A stretch of DNA of 64,000 nt from Piscicola geometra. Taxonomy: Eukaryota > Annelida > Clitellata > Hirudinida > Piscicolidae. Both the position numbers and the translations under genes were made by a program. The stretch lies in NCBI GenBank assembly GCA_943735955.1, contig OX030959.1, forward strand, positions 3,984,217 to 4,048,216, written 5' to 3'. Shown one piece after another: positions 26,796-54,503 of the stretch. Numbering within the stretch: the stretch's first letter is position 1; every line of letters begins with the position of its first letter. The notes beneath the pieces are model-generated. The model was not told the origin of the DNA. It ran no database searches and saw nothing but the letters and a program-made list of their open reading frames with translations.

Positions 26796-26975
26796 GATGA
26801 ACGAGTAGGCGAAAGATTAACGACTCTCGTCTTGACCAATGCCTAATGGTCCTAGGTTCGAGTGCAACCTATGCCTTAACCGCCCATAGGAGCTAATTTA
26901 AGCTTGCAGCCGAAGTGGCTTTGAAGCTCGTTCGGTTGTACGCCACTATAATATTTCTCGTCATCGTTATTACCC
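26796..26975 (+). mobile_element. tRNA-derived SINE, copy B
   Basis: Same block order as the copies at 15.3 and 35.6 kb but on the plus strand: degenerate box A region (GAGTAGGCGAAAGATTAACG), CGACTCTCGTCTTGACC, box B-like GGTTCGAGTGC at 26855-26865, then AGCTTGCAGCCGAAGTGGCT, GTACGCCACTATAAT and a short degenerate ATT tail. It sits in the 1-kb gap between the zinc-finger gene and PPP1CB. Confidence 0.7.
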
Positions 26976-27313
26976 AGTCAACTGCTGTGGAAAAAAGTTT
27001 TTAATAATAGTATATTAATTTAAAATTGTTTTTAAAGACGTTTTTATGTTTTCAATAACTTGATGTTCAGTTTAATTATGGATTCTTTTCACACAAATAA
27101 CATTCAAAATAAATGACTCATTCAAGTAAAAATAGTATTTTAACAAAAGAATCAAAGCTTTTAAACCTTTATCCATGTTTATTATAGTTATAAAAAGCGC
27201 TTTGCAGTTGGTTTATTAGTAAGACATGAAAATTACGAATTTAGGTTTCACCTATATTGCCCAAACTTTGGATCATTATTGCTTCGTTTTGTAGCTAAGA
27301 AAATTCTAAAAAC

Positions 27314-31199
<3,886 letters not shown>

Positions 31200-31494
31200 G
31201 TGGCAGGAGGAGGAGGAGGAGGAGGAGGAGTTATTGAGGGAGGAGGAGTTATTGAGGGATTGAGGGAGATGGATGGTGGCTTTGAGGGTGGTGGATGTGG
31301 GTTAGGCTTGAACGGAAGTGGGAAGTTTGAGGGTGTGCATTGGGAGGGGGGTCCAACAAAATCCAACAACATTCAACAGTTATGGACTCGTTAAGAGAGA
31401 ATCAGAGAAGTTCTTGAGCAGATTTCTGATACACCTTTTACAAATTTACGATTTTTTTGTTTCTATAACTAGATTTTTCAAATTATGATTTTGT

Positions 31495-32340
<846 letters not shown>

Positions 32341-33641
32341 TACCAACTCCATCTATCATGCCAACTCATCCTCCATCTATCATACCAACTCATCTTCCAT
32401 CTATTATTCCAACTCATCCTCCATCTATCATACCAACTCATCCTCCATCTTTCATACCAACTCATCTTCCATCTATTTATACCAACTCATCCTCCATCTA
32501 TCATGCCAACTCATCCTCCATCTATTTATACCAACTCATCCTCCATCTATCATACCAACTCATCCTCTATCTATTTATACCAACTCATCCTCCATCTATC
32601 ATACCAACTCATCTTCCATCTATCATACCAACTCATCCTCCATCTATTTATACCAACTCATCCTCCATCTATCATACCAACTCATCCTTCATCTATTTAT
32701 ACCAACTCATCCTCCATCTATCATACCAACTCATCCTCTATCTATTATACCAACTCATCCTCCATCTATTTATACCAACTCATCCTCCATCTATCATACC
32801 AACTCATCCTCCATCTATTTATACCAACTCATCCTCCATCTATCATGCCAACTCATCCTCCATCTATTTATACCAACTCATCCTCCATCTATCATACCAA
32901 CTCATCCTCCATCTATTTATACCAACTCATCCTCCATCTATCATACCAACTCATCTTCCATCTATCATAGCAACTCATCCTCCATCTATTTATACCAACT
33001 CATCCTCCATCTATCATACCAACTCATCCTTCATCTATTTATACCAACTCATCCTCCATCTATCATACCAACTCATCCTCTATCTATTATACCAACTCAT
33101 CCTCCATCTATTTATACCAACTCATCCTCCATCTATCATACCAACTCATCCTCCATCTATTTATACCAAATCATCCTCCATCTATCATACCAACTCATCC
33201 TCCATCTATCATACCAACTCATCCTCCATCTATTATACCAACTCATCCTCCATCTATCACACCAACTCATCCTCCATCTATCATGCCAACTCATCCTCCA
33301 TCTATCATGCCAACTCATCCTCCATCTATCATACCAACTCATCCTCCATCTATTATGCCAACTCATCCTCCATCTATCATACCAACTCATCCTCCATCTA
33401 TTTATACCAACTCATCCTCCATCTATCATACCAACTCATCCTCCATCTATCATACCAACTCATCCTCCATCTATTATACCAACTCATCCTCCATCTATCA
33501 CACCAACTCATCCTCCATCTATCATGCCAACTCATCCTCCATCTATCATGCCAACTCATCCTCCATCTATCATACCAACTCATCCTCCATCTATTATGCC
33601 AACTCATCCTCCATCTATCATACCAACTCATCCTCCATCCA
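32341..33641. repeat. 24/25-bp minisatellite with higher-order duplications
   Basis: About 1.3 kb of tandem ACCAACTCATCCTCCATCTA units ending in TCAT, TTAT or TTTAT (24-25 bp). Unit variants recur in the same order: blocks at about 33157-33390 and 33398-33631 match at an offset of 241 bp, and an earlier block around 32681 recurs around 33023 (offset 342 bp). The 460-codon plus-strand frame and minus-strand Trp/Arg frames are repeat translations with no homology I recognise. Confidence 0.92.
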
Positions 33642-36579
33642 TCTTCCCTTCTTCACTCATTTCTTTCGTCCATCCATCAATGCGTGCTACAGTATGGATT
33701 CGGACATCTTTTGTATTGCTTCATCATGCTGGTTGTATGATCATGCTCGATTTGTATTAGTAAATGTACCCCTTTAAAGAGGGGTGTTTTCGAATTTGAT
33801 GGATAATGATGATGATGATGATGATGGTGATAGTGGCGATGATTAGGTTGAGGAAGATGATGATAATGTTGATTATGACGATGATGATGATAATGAATGG
33901 AATCAAATTTTTATTAATGTTTAATGCGTTAACCTATAATAGAGTTTTTTGATCCATTATTTACTATTCATAAATAATTTGATTGAATAATCGCTTAAAT
34001 AACTTATTACTTTTCTTCTCATTTGTCATAGCTTCGTAATTTAATATGTTGACATTGTTGAATGAAAAATATAATCTCACACAAAAATCGTTTTGAATGA
34101 ATTTAAATATTAATAAAATATTCAAATTAATTAGAAAAATAAAAATATATTATTTCATAAATAAAATATTTCATTTCTAGCCATCACTACATCCGGTGTT
34201 TTTTAAAAAAAAAACAATAATGGAGTCTTTAGAACCACTTATGATACAAGTTTATAGGGCCTTAAATAATAAATCTAAAAGATAAAATGGATTTAGGAAT
34301 CGAGTAGATTAACTTTCTATTTTTGAGATCAGTAACAGAGACTTGAGATGATTTGTAAAATTTAATCATTTAATATACTTAATCATTAATTATAAGTTGT
34401 ATTAGGAAACACTAGATAAACTTTAAAGATTGCTATAATGACCTCATTAAGAAGCTAAAGTCATTAATTCTTGATTATTTAAAGTTTAATTAGCTTATTA
34501 ATATATATCCATTAATGAGGTTCACACATTAACAGTTTATAAAAATGTAATTGCAATGAAAAAAATTTAGTTTATTACAAAAGCATAAAAAACACACTTG
34601 CAAGCTATTATCAGTATAATAATCATAGTCATCATCATCATCATGGCCATCATCATCATCGTAGTCAATGCAATATTGGAGTTTTGTTTCCATATACATT
34701 TATACAGGAAGCGTCATTATTTTCTCATCAATTTAACTAATGATATTTGTAAAAAGATAATGAAATCATTATCATCATTATTATACAAATACAGTTTTAC
34801 CACCATGTCTCTTTCTCATATACAATTCAAATACAAAAACAAAAATTTGGAGTGTCGCCAAGCCAAGCGAGGATCAAGACCAGAATTGCGTTTCAATTTT
34901 TCTAGCGTATATTTTTCCATCAAATTATACATTTAGAGATTAAAAGTAAACAAAGACGTATCGAAGAAACAAAGGCTAAGATTTAAATGGTAACCAAGCA
35001 ATGATGATCGGGTGAAAAAGCTATTAGCCGAAATCTATGGCCGAAAATCAAAAAGATAATTATAATATTATAACTATTACGTATCATAAATGGACATTTA
35101 AAAAACTATAATATTAATTATATCATTAATATAATTAAATAATTGTGTAAAATAAAATAAATTGTAAACATAAATAAAAAACAATTGTTCAATTGTCTAG
35201 TTTATTAAAATCCTTCAAAATAATAATATAATTAATATATTAATTATTATTATTATATTAGAAATATATAATACAATTATATTATCATTTAGGAATAGAT
35301 AATATAATAATAATAATTATTATTTAATAAAAATTATTTACAAAAAAAACAAATACAAATGAAGCAAGTCCTTTTCAGTTCAAAGGGGCTTAACTCACAA
35401 TGGATAATACTCCGAATATTCAAATTTAGCAAAAACTAAATGTCATAATCATAGTCTTTGATAACGAAAATGTTTAGCTCTTAATTTTCTTTTAATTATT
35501 TAAATACTAAATCACGAAATAACACGGTGAGCTATTAGATAATAATAATAATAATAATAGCATATGGGCTGACAATTAAATGCAAAATAATAATAATGAC
35601 GTACATTATTATAGTGGCGTATAACCCGAACGGGCTTCCAGGCCACTCAGGCTGCATATTTTCATTTGCGCCTTTGGGTTACTAGGGCATTGGTTGCACT
35701 TGAACCTAGGACCTTTCATTATTGGTCAAGCCGAGAGTCGTTGCCGACTCAGCTACCCGTTCACCCAAAAAACGAATGTTGAACAATAAAAATGTTGATA
35801 TTAGTACAAAATATTTGTATTATTTTCAGTTTTGGGTATAAAAAGCATAATAAAAAGAAAATTAATAACAAATAAAAATGTACTTCATATAAATGAGACG
35901 ATCCATATTAAGAAGATTGACTGAAATAGCTTATAAATGAACGTTTAGGCTTCTTAACAATTTAAAAAGAACTTGCAAAGGTCAAGAAAGAACAAGAAAA
36001 CGAGAGAATAAAATGAGTCATAATTTCGTGAAATTTTAAACAATATAATAATATAATTAATATTTATGCATTATTATTATTTTTATTAACAGTATCATTA
36101 TTAGAAATAACCACAAAAGCACAGCACAACAACACCAACAACAACAATACAAGGGATAGTGGGGTAGCTTGCATGGGATGAGGTACGATAGGGTGGTGTG
36201 GATGGGATGCATGTGAACACAAGCGGATGGGATGACGAAGAGAAAGGGGGCATGCGTTGGGAAGCGATGATAAAAAGCTATTTAACGGTGATCGTGATTT
36301 AAATGTTCAGATTGAGAAACAAGGAAAAAGTTGAAATTCTCCTGAAAACTTTCTAGGCTTGCATCAAAAGCGCGGGAGATTTACAGACTGATGCGAATGC
36401 AGTGTCAACTGAGGTTTGAGAATTCTGAACGGATGAGTAAAGAAGAAAATGAAAACAAAAGAAATCCATTGGAAAAAGTCCATCCTATCCCATCCATCTA
36501 TCCTCCCTACAACACCCTCTCCTATCCCCACCCCACAGCACCCCCTCGCACAATCCTCTAATCTCCCCTATCCACAGGG
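33642..36579. other. Intergenic DNA and SMAD 3' flank
   Basis: GAT repeat at 33800-33895, then AT-rich DNA with TA/TAAT stretches (35090-35340) and short GTC/CAT repeats near 34610-34665. The SINE copy C lies at 35586-35767. The stretch from about 36130 to 36579 is less AT-biased and may be the 3' untranslated region of the minus-strand SMAD gene. Confidence 0.4.
35586..35767 (-). mobile_element. tRNA-derived SINE, copy C
   Basis: The best preserved of the three copies. Read on the minus strand: GGTGAACGGGTAGCTGAGTCGG (box A, plus-strand 35744-35758), CGACTCTCGGCTTGACCAAT, box B-like GGTTCAAGTGC (plus-strand 35696-35706), a body with GCAGCCTGAGTGGCCTGGAA, TTATACGCCACTATAATAAT and an ATT tail at about 35586-35600. 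The tRNA-like head is weakly similar to several tRNA genes, so the parent tRNA cannot be named. Confidence 0.75.
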
Positions 36580-42839
<6,260 letters not shown>

Positions 42840-43979
42840 TTTATGTATTTAAAAAGAAATCCGCTAAAAATTATTCTTTAAAAGCCAAAAATAAGCATTA
42901 AAGATATTTTTTTACTACTTTATTATTGTGTCGAATAGACTACAAAGCCAGATTTGGCTTTAGTATTTCCAAAAAAAACTTAACATTTTATCCTATATTT
43001 ATGAATTATTCATCTTTTTTACTTTTACAAATAGATTTTAAATATTATTTAATTTCTGTTTTGGTATAACATTTAAGAACCTATTAAATGATTATAGAAA
43101 CAATAAAATAAACAGTGGAGGCTAATAAGTTCAGCAAGCTGTGTTTTCGAATCCCCTCCCATTCTCATTAAAACGATCAATAAAAAATACTTATTGGCTT
43201 ATTTTATCGTTTCATTTTCTAGATAACCTTTCACAATATGGCTTCCTTATATACAACTCGATCAAGTAATATAATGGAGTCCAATTTCATGTAATTTAAT
43301 TATTCCATGTCTAATTTGGACTTTGAATAAAGCACTGAAAAAAATATACCATTTTTTTCATACATGCTTCGTATCTTGCATTTACAATAATTTTCAAATG
43401 TTCAATCAGTCAATCAATTGATTCAACTTCTTCGAATTTCTTTCCACAACATATCGTCGTCTTAGATGTATATTTAGCTTCTTCCCTGTTTTTCTATTAA
43501 TATCATCAAGAAATATAGCTTACAAATAATTATATAGTTCTCATGTAGTGTGCTTGTGATGTTTTTGTTTGTGCATATGCTATTCTGTGGAAGCACGCCT
43601 TATTTAAGCTTGCAGTTTCCTAATTTGGGGAGGGCTTGTTCAGAAAAAAGTCAAGGGCTGACGGAGATTTGAGACGCATCTTTGAGATAAAAGCAAGATT
43701 TCTGAATGTTTTGAGAAAATATAATTTAAATCTAACATAAAGTATAAACATTTTTGAAGACATTTTCATTTCCAAACTTATACCAAAGTTTCGTTTACAA
43801 GAAAACAAAAAGTTGATATTTGTTGAAAAAATATCCCATTAAACAAATTTTCTAACAAAAATTATTCAAAATTGAAAACAATCAAATCCTTTATAAATCG
43901 AGAACAACATATTTCTATCAAGGCACATTCAATAAATCAAAATCCCTTCACACCAGTAACTCTTCGCACTTGAATCAAA
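42840..43979. other. 1.1-kb gap between divergent SMAD and phosphatase genes
   Basis: The two genes start head-to-head, so this AT-rich gap should hold both promoters, possibly shared. No TATA box or clear initiator can be assigned. No other exon seen. Confidence 0.45.
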
Positions 43980-45626
43980 ATGTGTGAGGAGGATTACTCG
44001 GAGATTTTGCGCAACGCACTGGTCAGTCAGCCCTGTCTATCGGGCACCACCGGACAACCAGCCCTTCTCACCGATGGACTCTACATAGGTTTGAGCGATT
44101 TTAAGGCGTAATTAGAAAGATAATAGTTGTAACAACAATAATTGACTTATGGAAAAGCTTTTAAACGTAGTCCTTGACACATTTTAAAATCTTAATTACA
44201 AAATCACAGTATATCAAGTCAAGTTCTAAAACACTACATTTTTTATATGTGTACACTTTTTATGAATTTTCTTATGCAATAATTGATACAATTTCGGAAA
44301 CTTTTATTTTTACATAACTAAAAGATGGCGGGTAAACTGAAATATAAACTGTCAATATGAATTGATTTGTGTCGGTCATGGCTGATGAGCCGGAAAGAGA
44401 GATGAATAATGACTATGACCATCTAAACCCCGATTATAAATAAATAGAATCGATAAATAAATATCTGAACTGAATACATTGAAATAAAGCCTCAATCCTT
44501 ATATTTATTTAGGATTCTCTTTTATCCTTATATTTGGAGAAATTACTTTATTTTGGAAACCATGACGATAGCAGGTGCGCAAACAAATTTATGTAGGCGT
44601 GTTTACCAATGTAAGATTATGTATTTTGATGTCACATATTTTTGAATATATTAAATTTCTTTTATAAATGTGAGATGACTTTTTGTATAATATAGATAAT
44701 ATGATTACTATTAAAAAGCCCTAACCACCACCATCATCAACTTTGTTTATCCATCTCATCCACTTTACACCCTTCATTTGAAACCTTTTAAACTGACATC
44801 GTTTATCCTCTTTACTCACACTATTTTCGAAAATTCGTTTCCAACTAATAATATTTTTTAATATCACAATTTTTCCTTGCCTTCCATCTTCCCGATTTTT
44901 ATTCCCATATTCAAAAAAGGGGGTCAAAGGAACGCCGAGAGCTACCCTACCCTGGAGAGACTGGGCATCACACACGTTCTGAACTGTGCTGGTTACAAGG
45001 GACATAGGTTAGAATAAATTACTTCAAAGTTATCTTATTTTTTTCATTTTAAATAAAAAGTTAAATAACACACTTTTTATATTCTCTTTGTCGCCTACTA
45101 TATCAGCCGAAAAGCAAAAAAAAACTATTCCATCAATCTGCAAGAACCTACCACGGGAGCCCGTACGAAGGACTCGGCATAGGCTACCTGGAATTTCTGG
45201 CAGATGACACAGATCACTACGACATCACACAACACTTCAAAGAGGCTTTCTCGTTCATTCATCAAGTTAGAAGGCGCTTTTGAAGTAATTGAAAAGCGAT
45301 AAAAAAATATGTTTAATTAATAGATTGATTGGGAGGGGCTTGCATAGGTATAAATGTTTTTTTCGGTATTAACTTAATTCTCTATTGTCAGTTTTGTATA
45401 GCGCCCGGGCACCCAACTGATATTAATTGATGGACGATATTTTTGGTTTTATGGTAAAAATTACAGCCAAGATTAATCTAAATTCAATATTTTAAATTCA
45501 TGTTACTTATAAACTACAGGTGCATTGTAATTCAATATCCAAAATATAGTTTAAAAGCCAAGTGTTTTCAAATTATTAATTTCCATAATCTCCACCAAAA
45601 TATAACAAATTTACCTCTAGCATCAC

Positions 45627-45664
<38 letters not shown>

Positions 45665-46313
45665 CCACCATCATCACCATCATCATACTCACCATCATCA
45701 CCATCATCATAATCATCATCATCATCATCATCATCTGCCCACGCAGGCTCGCAAGGGGGGTGGTGTGGTGCTGGTGCATTGCGCCCTGGGAATCAACCGA
45801 AGTGGTGCTACGTGTGTCGGCTACTTGATGCTCATGTGCCGAATAAACCTCATAAAGGCCGCCATCATGGTTAAAAGTAAACGCAGGGTTGTGCTGACGA
45901 ATATTGGATTTCAGAAGAGGCTGGTGAGGCTTGCGAAGAAGAATGGACTGCTAGACGACCTTGAAAGCGCCTACATGCAGAGGTTTATCATTTCAAAGCC
46001 CCGTAATAGAGCAAGGTCAGTAAGCCATCACCTCTCCAACGACCATCTCTTCTCTCCCAGCACAAAACTATCATCCAACCCCAAAGATAACTCTTTTCCC
46101 TTTCACACATCCTTCTCACCACGCTACAAGGCATCCTTCCTTCAAGCCTCCTATCCTATTGCCTCTTCCACTTATGCCGCATGCAACCCACTTGCGGCTC
46201 TTTTGGACGCTGAAGAGGTGCTGGCTGATGGGTATACGTTAGGCTCGCATCTGAGACCCTCAGGCCAGCCGAGAATCATTTCGCTCTCCAGGAATTCTGT
46301 TTGTTTCATATGA
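43980..46313 (+). CDS. Atypical dual-specificity protein phosphatase
   Basis: Four exons (43980-44088, 44920-45007, 45115-45265 and 45747-46313) join in frame into 304 residues. The fold is a dual-specificity phosphatase: GLYIGG start strand, LGITHVLNCA, the general-acid loop region DDTDHYDITQHF, and the P-loop VHCALGINRSGAT with the HC(X5)R signature, so it should be active on phospho-Tyr/Ser/Thr or another phospho-substrate. The later NIGFQKRL matches the conserved N..GF..qL helix. There is no kinase-binding rhodanese domain, so it is an atypical type. A Ser-rich, poorly structured tail of about 110 residues follows the domain; its role is unknown. NRSG replaces the more usual SRSA after the active site. 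The closest human member cannot be named from sequence alone. An AATAAA follows at 46385. Confidence 0.9.
45620..45738. repeat. (CAT)n tract before the last phosphatase exon
   Basis: CAT/CAC trinucleotide repeat ending only a few bases before the acceptor TGCCCACGCAG of exon 4. Confidence 0.92.
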
Positions 46314-46384
46314 AGAATTAGTTTTGTAGTTTTAATTATAGATGGACATTTATTTATGTATTATGAGTTATGTTAATAATTCTT

Positions 46385-46390
46385 AATAAA
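46385..46390 (+). promoter_or_regulatory. Polyadenylation signal of the phosphatase gene
   Basis: AATAAA about 70 bp after the stop codon, followed by a T-rich stretch. Confidence 0.6.
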
Positions 46391-48179
46391 TCTTTTTTCT
46401 TTTTGAAATTGATAAGAAGTGTAATATAAGTTGTAGTCTATAACTTATTTTATATTAAGTATTAATTAACTAGACATTCATTTTATAGTTAATCATTTTT
46501 AGGTTAATGACGATATTAAAAGTATATGAAACATTATCTAATCTTTTATTTAATTCATTTTTCTTGCAAGATCACCACAATTCACTGATGAAACAACTCT
46601 AACATTGTAAAATCGCAAACTCTTAGTTTACCTTAGTGGCATTAGAATCAAACGATACTCGGAAAACTTGATTGAAAATACTTAGGTATATTTTGAATCG
46701 CTTTTTGTGTCATATTTTTTGCATTTCAGAGATTTTTACTAAAAATTTTAATTTAAAGATATATTTTATTTCTTAATTTTTTTATACTTTACTATATTTT
46801 TACCAATATTTTCGAAATTCACTTGAATATTTGTATATATTTTTTACAAAATATATTTTTCAATTTTGGTTTTGAAATATTAATTTCTACTAACACCATA
46901 TTTTCCAATATTTCTTGATGATGATCAATATCATTTTTATTAAAAAAATAATTGTGAGAAAAAATCTTGAAAAATGCTTGAAATGAAAGTATAAAATATT
47001 TTGAGTATTTCAATTAGTTTGCATTTGAAGGGTTGTTTTTTAAATCAAAAATACATTTTTCTTCATTTTGTAGAATATATTTTTGATCGTTTTATCCAAA
47101 TAAAACACAAAATATAGGGTTTTCCATTCTTTTTCTCTTTATGGTATTATTTATTTATTCTAAATTTTATTAATCTCTTTGATTTGAATAATAAAAAAAA
47201 CAGATAGATTATCCTATTATTTTTAAAAGGTTTATAATATATGTACAAATAATACTAATACTAATAATATTATTATTATTACAGTTATTTTTATTAATTT
47301 AAAAAGTTTTTCTGTAATAGAATATACGTAAATAAATATTTGATTAAATTAAAAACACGGACGAAAAATCCAAGAACTCTAAAAAAAAGAGAAATTTTTT
47401 TATAAAATATAACATTAAAAAGATTTATAAGCTTAATGGTTTGCATTGAGAAGAAAAGATGCAAACACACCCCTCTATGGTTTGTACAATAGCAAGTAGT
47501 GATGCAGAAAGTCGATATTTCTAAACGTGTCTCCCCACTCAGCTGTTTTCGCTTTTTTCGACATTAATGCTTTTTAAATAGACGCTAGAAATTTGAAAAA
47601 AAATTATTTTTCAATAAATTCAAAAGAGAATAAGATATACATTTCTGTAGAAGTTGCGAATTAATTGGATTTTCTTTTCTCATCACCTGCCTGGATTGAT
47701 GGATTTCAAAACGCACAAGGTGAAAATGATCAGAAGAAATTAAGTTGTATAATAGAAATATACTTTAATATGATTTTTAAATAAATCACTAAACTACTTG
47801 CAAATTCTACTTTCTTTTTCAACTAAATTAGATACAAACTAACAGTAAATCTTAACAATTAATCTCTACGGTACAAGTACCGTCCGTCCATTGTAATTTT
47901 AAATCTACTGTAAAATGAAAGGTTGAACTAACTTTCGGTTTCAATTTTTTTATTACTTTAATAAAAACTTAAATCCAATGAAAAAAAAAACTAGGGTCGA
48001 CATAAAAGCATCTTTAAATGACCCACCTTTTTTCGATCACTTTTAAAACTAAACACCGAAAACCCCCAAAAATCCATTAAAGTTTAATGATTAAACATAA
48101 CAAAAACCAACGGACCAATTCTCTTGCGTCCGTTTAAAACATTTCTGGTCCGTTTAAATTCCCTTCCACCTCTTCCCAG
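46391..48179. other. AT-rich gap; possible NSDHL first exon
   Basis: No gene is certain here. At 47699-47719 an ATG and seven codons end in AAG followed by a GTGAAA donor, in a phase that would join the NSDHL exon at 48180. This would give the missing start (MDFKTHK), but such a short match can arise by chance. Confidence 0.35.
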
Positions 48180-52627
<4,448 letters not shown>

Positions 52628-52734
52628 AAATTTAAATTAGGGTTTTTAGATTCTTTTTAAAGGCGCTTTTTGAAATTTTGTTAGAAATTTCATTTTTAAA
52701 ATGCTTTGAAAGTCATTTTTGTTTAAAGTTAAAT

Positions 52735-52740
52735 AATAAA
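52735..52740 (+). promoter_or_regulatory. Polyadenylation signal of the NSDHL homologue
   Basis: AATAAA about 108 bp after the stop codon. Confidence 0.6.
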
Positions 52741-54495
52741 GAATTTATAAAAGTTATTTGTATGTTATAATATATAATTCGATAAGTTTTTTTATTAAAA
52801 TAACATCTGTTGAATTGGAAAAACAGTTTTTGATTAATGGTTGTAGTAAATCTCAATGAATTTCATAGAACTGCTCAAGAATTCCTAGTGATTTATTCAA
52901 GAGCTATAAAATTTTGAAGTATTTCTGATTGTTTCTTTATTCTGGAAGATAGATATTTTTCAATGGCTTAAATGAGTACCCATTTGTTGCGCCCACAGTT
53001 TGACATTTTCAAAGCCTAAAAGTCTTTTTAAATTAATAGATATTGCGTATTTTTATAGTTTTATTTAATGTTTTTTTTTATTCAAATATTTATTTAATAA
53101 TTTTCCTTACTTCTCTATTTAATACTTAGCATATTTTTTTCCCCAAATTGCCAACACTTGACCACGCTTTCACATTAGGGCTTGGTGGCTTGTTCGATTC
53201 AATTTGAAATTTCAAACGTATTTATCAAAGATTTATGGTATTTTAAAATCAATAGGACACTTATTTATTTTAAATTGGTTTCATTATTAATTATTTAAAT
53301 TATAGTTTTCTATAAAACGAGAATTTATTTTCACATAATTTTTATTTGCTTTTCTATTTAATTTTTTTATTCAAGATCATTGAAAAACCATATAAAAAAA
53401 CCATATACTACTTTTCGCTATTTGATCTTTGGTACAGCTTATTTGCCTCTTCAATTTTTGCGTTGCAGAAGTCTTTGAACGATATTGAGGAATCGTCGGA
53501 ATTTAATGAAATAAAAACACAATTAGTTTTTGTTTATTTATTCTAAATTTAAATAAAAGAAACCAAAGATATTCAAACAAGAAACTAAATTTACAAGATT
53601 GTTAAAGAAACTAATAAATCAGACGGTTTAATATCGTCCTTTCAAACGCGACACTTAACTAATTTTCTATAAATTTCAAAGACAATACATAAAATAATTT
53701 ATCTGATAGCATTCATTTATCAAATACGAAGATTATTTTTCACAAAATTCCTTAAATTAAAGTTTATGGAAATTGAAAAGTAAAGGCGTTAGTGGATCTT
53801 GAGCTTTGAGGCCCTAATACGATATCCAATACGGCAAGCTTATTCTACCAGAATTTCTACCTACAAGTGTATTCACCCGTCGATTCAAGAGGAGAAGAAT
53901 GAACATTAGAAAAGTGTTTTGAAATCTTTAAGCATGAATTTAAAGTCGGATGAAAAAGTCAAATTTATAGAATCTAATCATTCAAAACCATACTTTATAT
54001 TCAAAAGAACGAATTATAAAATGCGGATCTTTAAAAACCACGCCAGATGAAAATTAAACTGAATTATTGAATTTTATTAAATCGAAAAGAATTTAAAAAA
54101 TAGAATTATGCATCTTGCAACATTCATTTATAAAAGCTATCTAGGCTGCAGAGAAGGATTATGAATATACTGAATATTAAAACTTCTAAATCTACATTTT
54201 CGTGTCAATGCTTACAAAAAGTTTTTTTTAAAATTTGATTATAGAAAAGCAAAAGTATTCGCATTTAACACATTAAGTTTTAAAAAATTTCAAGATCAGA
54301 TTTGAACTTAAATGACCATAAAGTCTACTTGAAAAAGAATCATCAAGCGCTTAAATACTTTTTATGTATACTTATATACCGTAAAACCCCATGCTACATT
54401 GGTGGGTCCGTGTTTTGAATGGCAAAGCGAAATGAAAGAAAACCCCATGAAACGGAGACTAGTAAGTTAGATCGGAAGTCACCGCCAATTTAGTA
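52741..54495. other. AT-rich intergenic DNA
   Basis: No exon recognised. A 66-codon frame at 53346-53546 has no domain. A GC-richer patch at 54378-54490 (CCGTAAAACCCCATGC onward) looks like old repeat debris but has no boundaries I can define. Confidence 0.4.
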
Positions 54496-54503
54496 TTGCA
54501 AAC

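Noticed and set aside
32358..33740. 460-codon open frame
   Set aside because: It is a translation of the 24/25-bp minisatellite; the protein is a periodic string and several frames are open on both strands.
43085..43140. tRNA-like fragment with GTTTTCGAATCCC
   Set aside because: Only a box B-like string is present; no cloverleaf or box A can be drawn.
54360..54490. GC-richer patch beginning CCGTAAAACCCC that might be the end of another DNA transposon
   Set aside because: No matching inverted end or target-site duplication was found.
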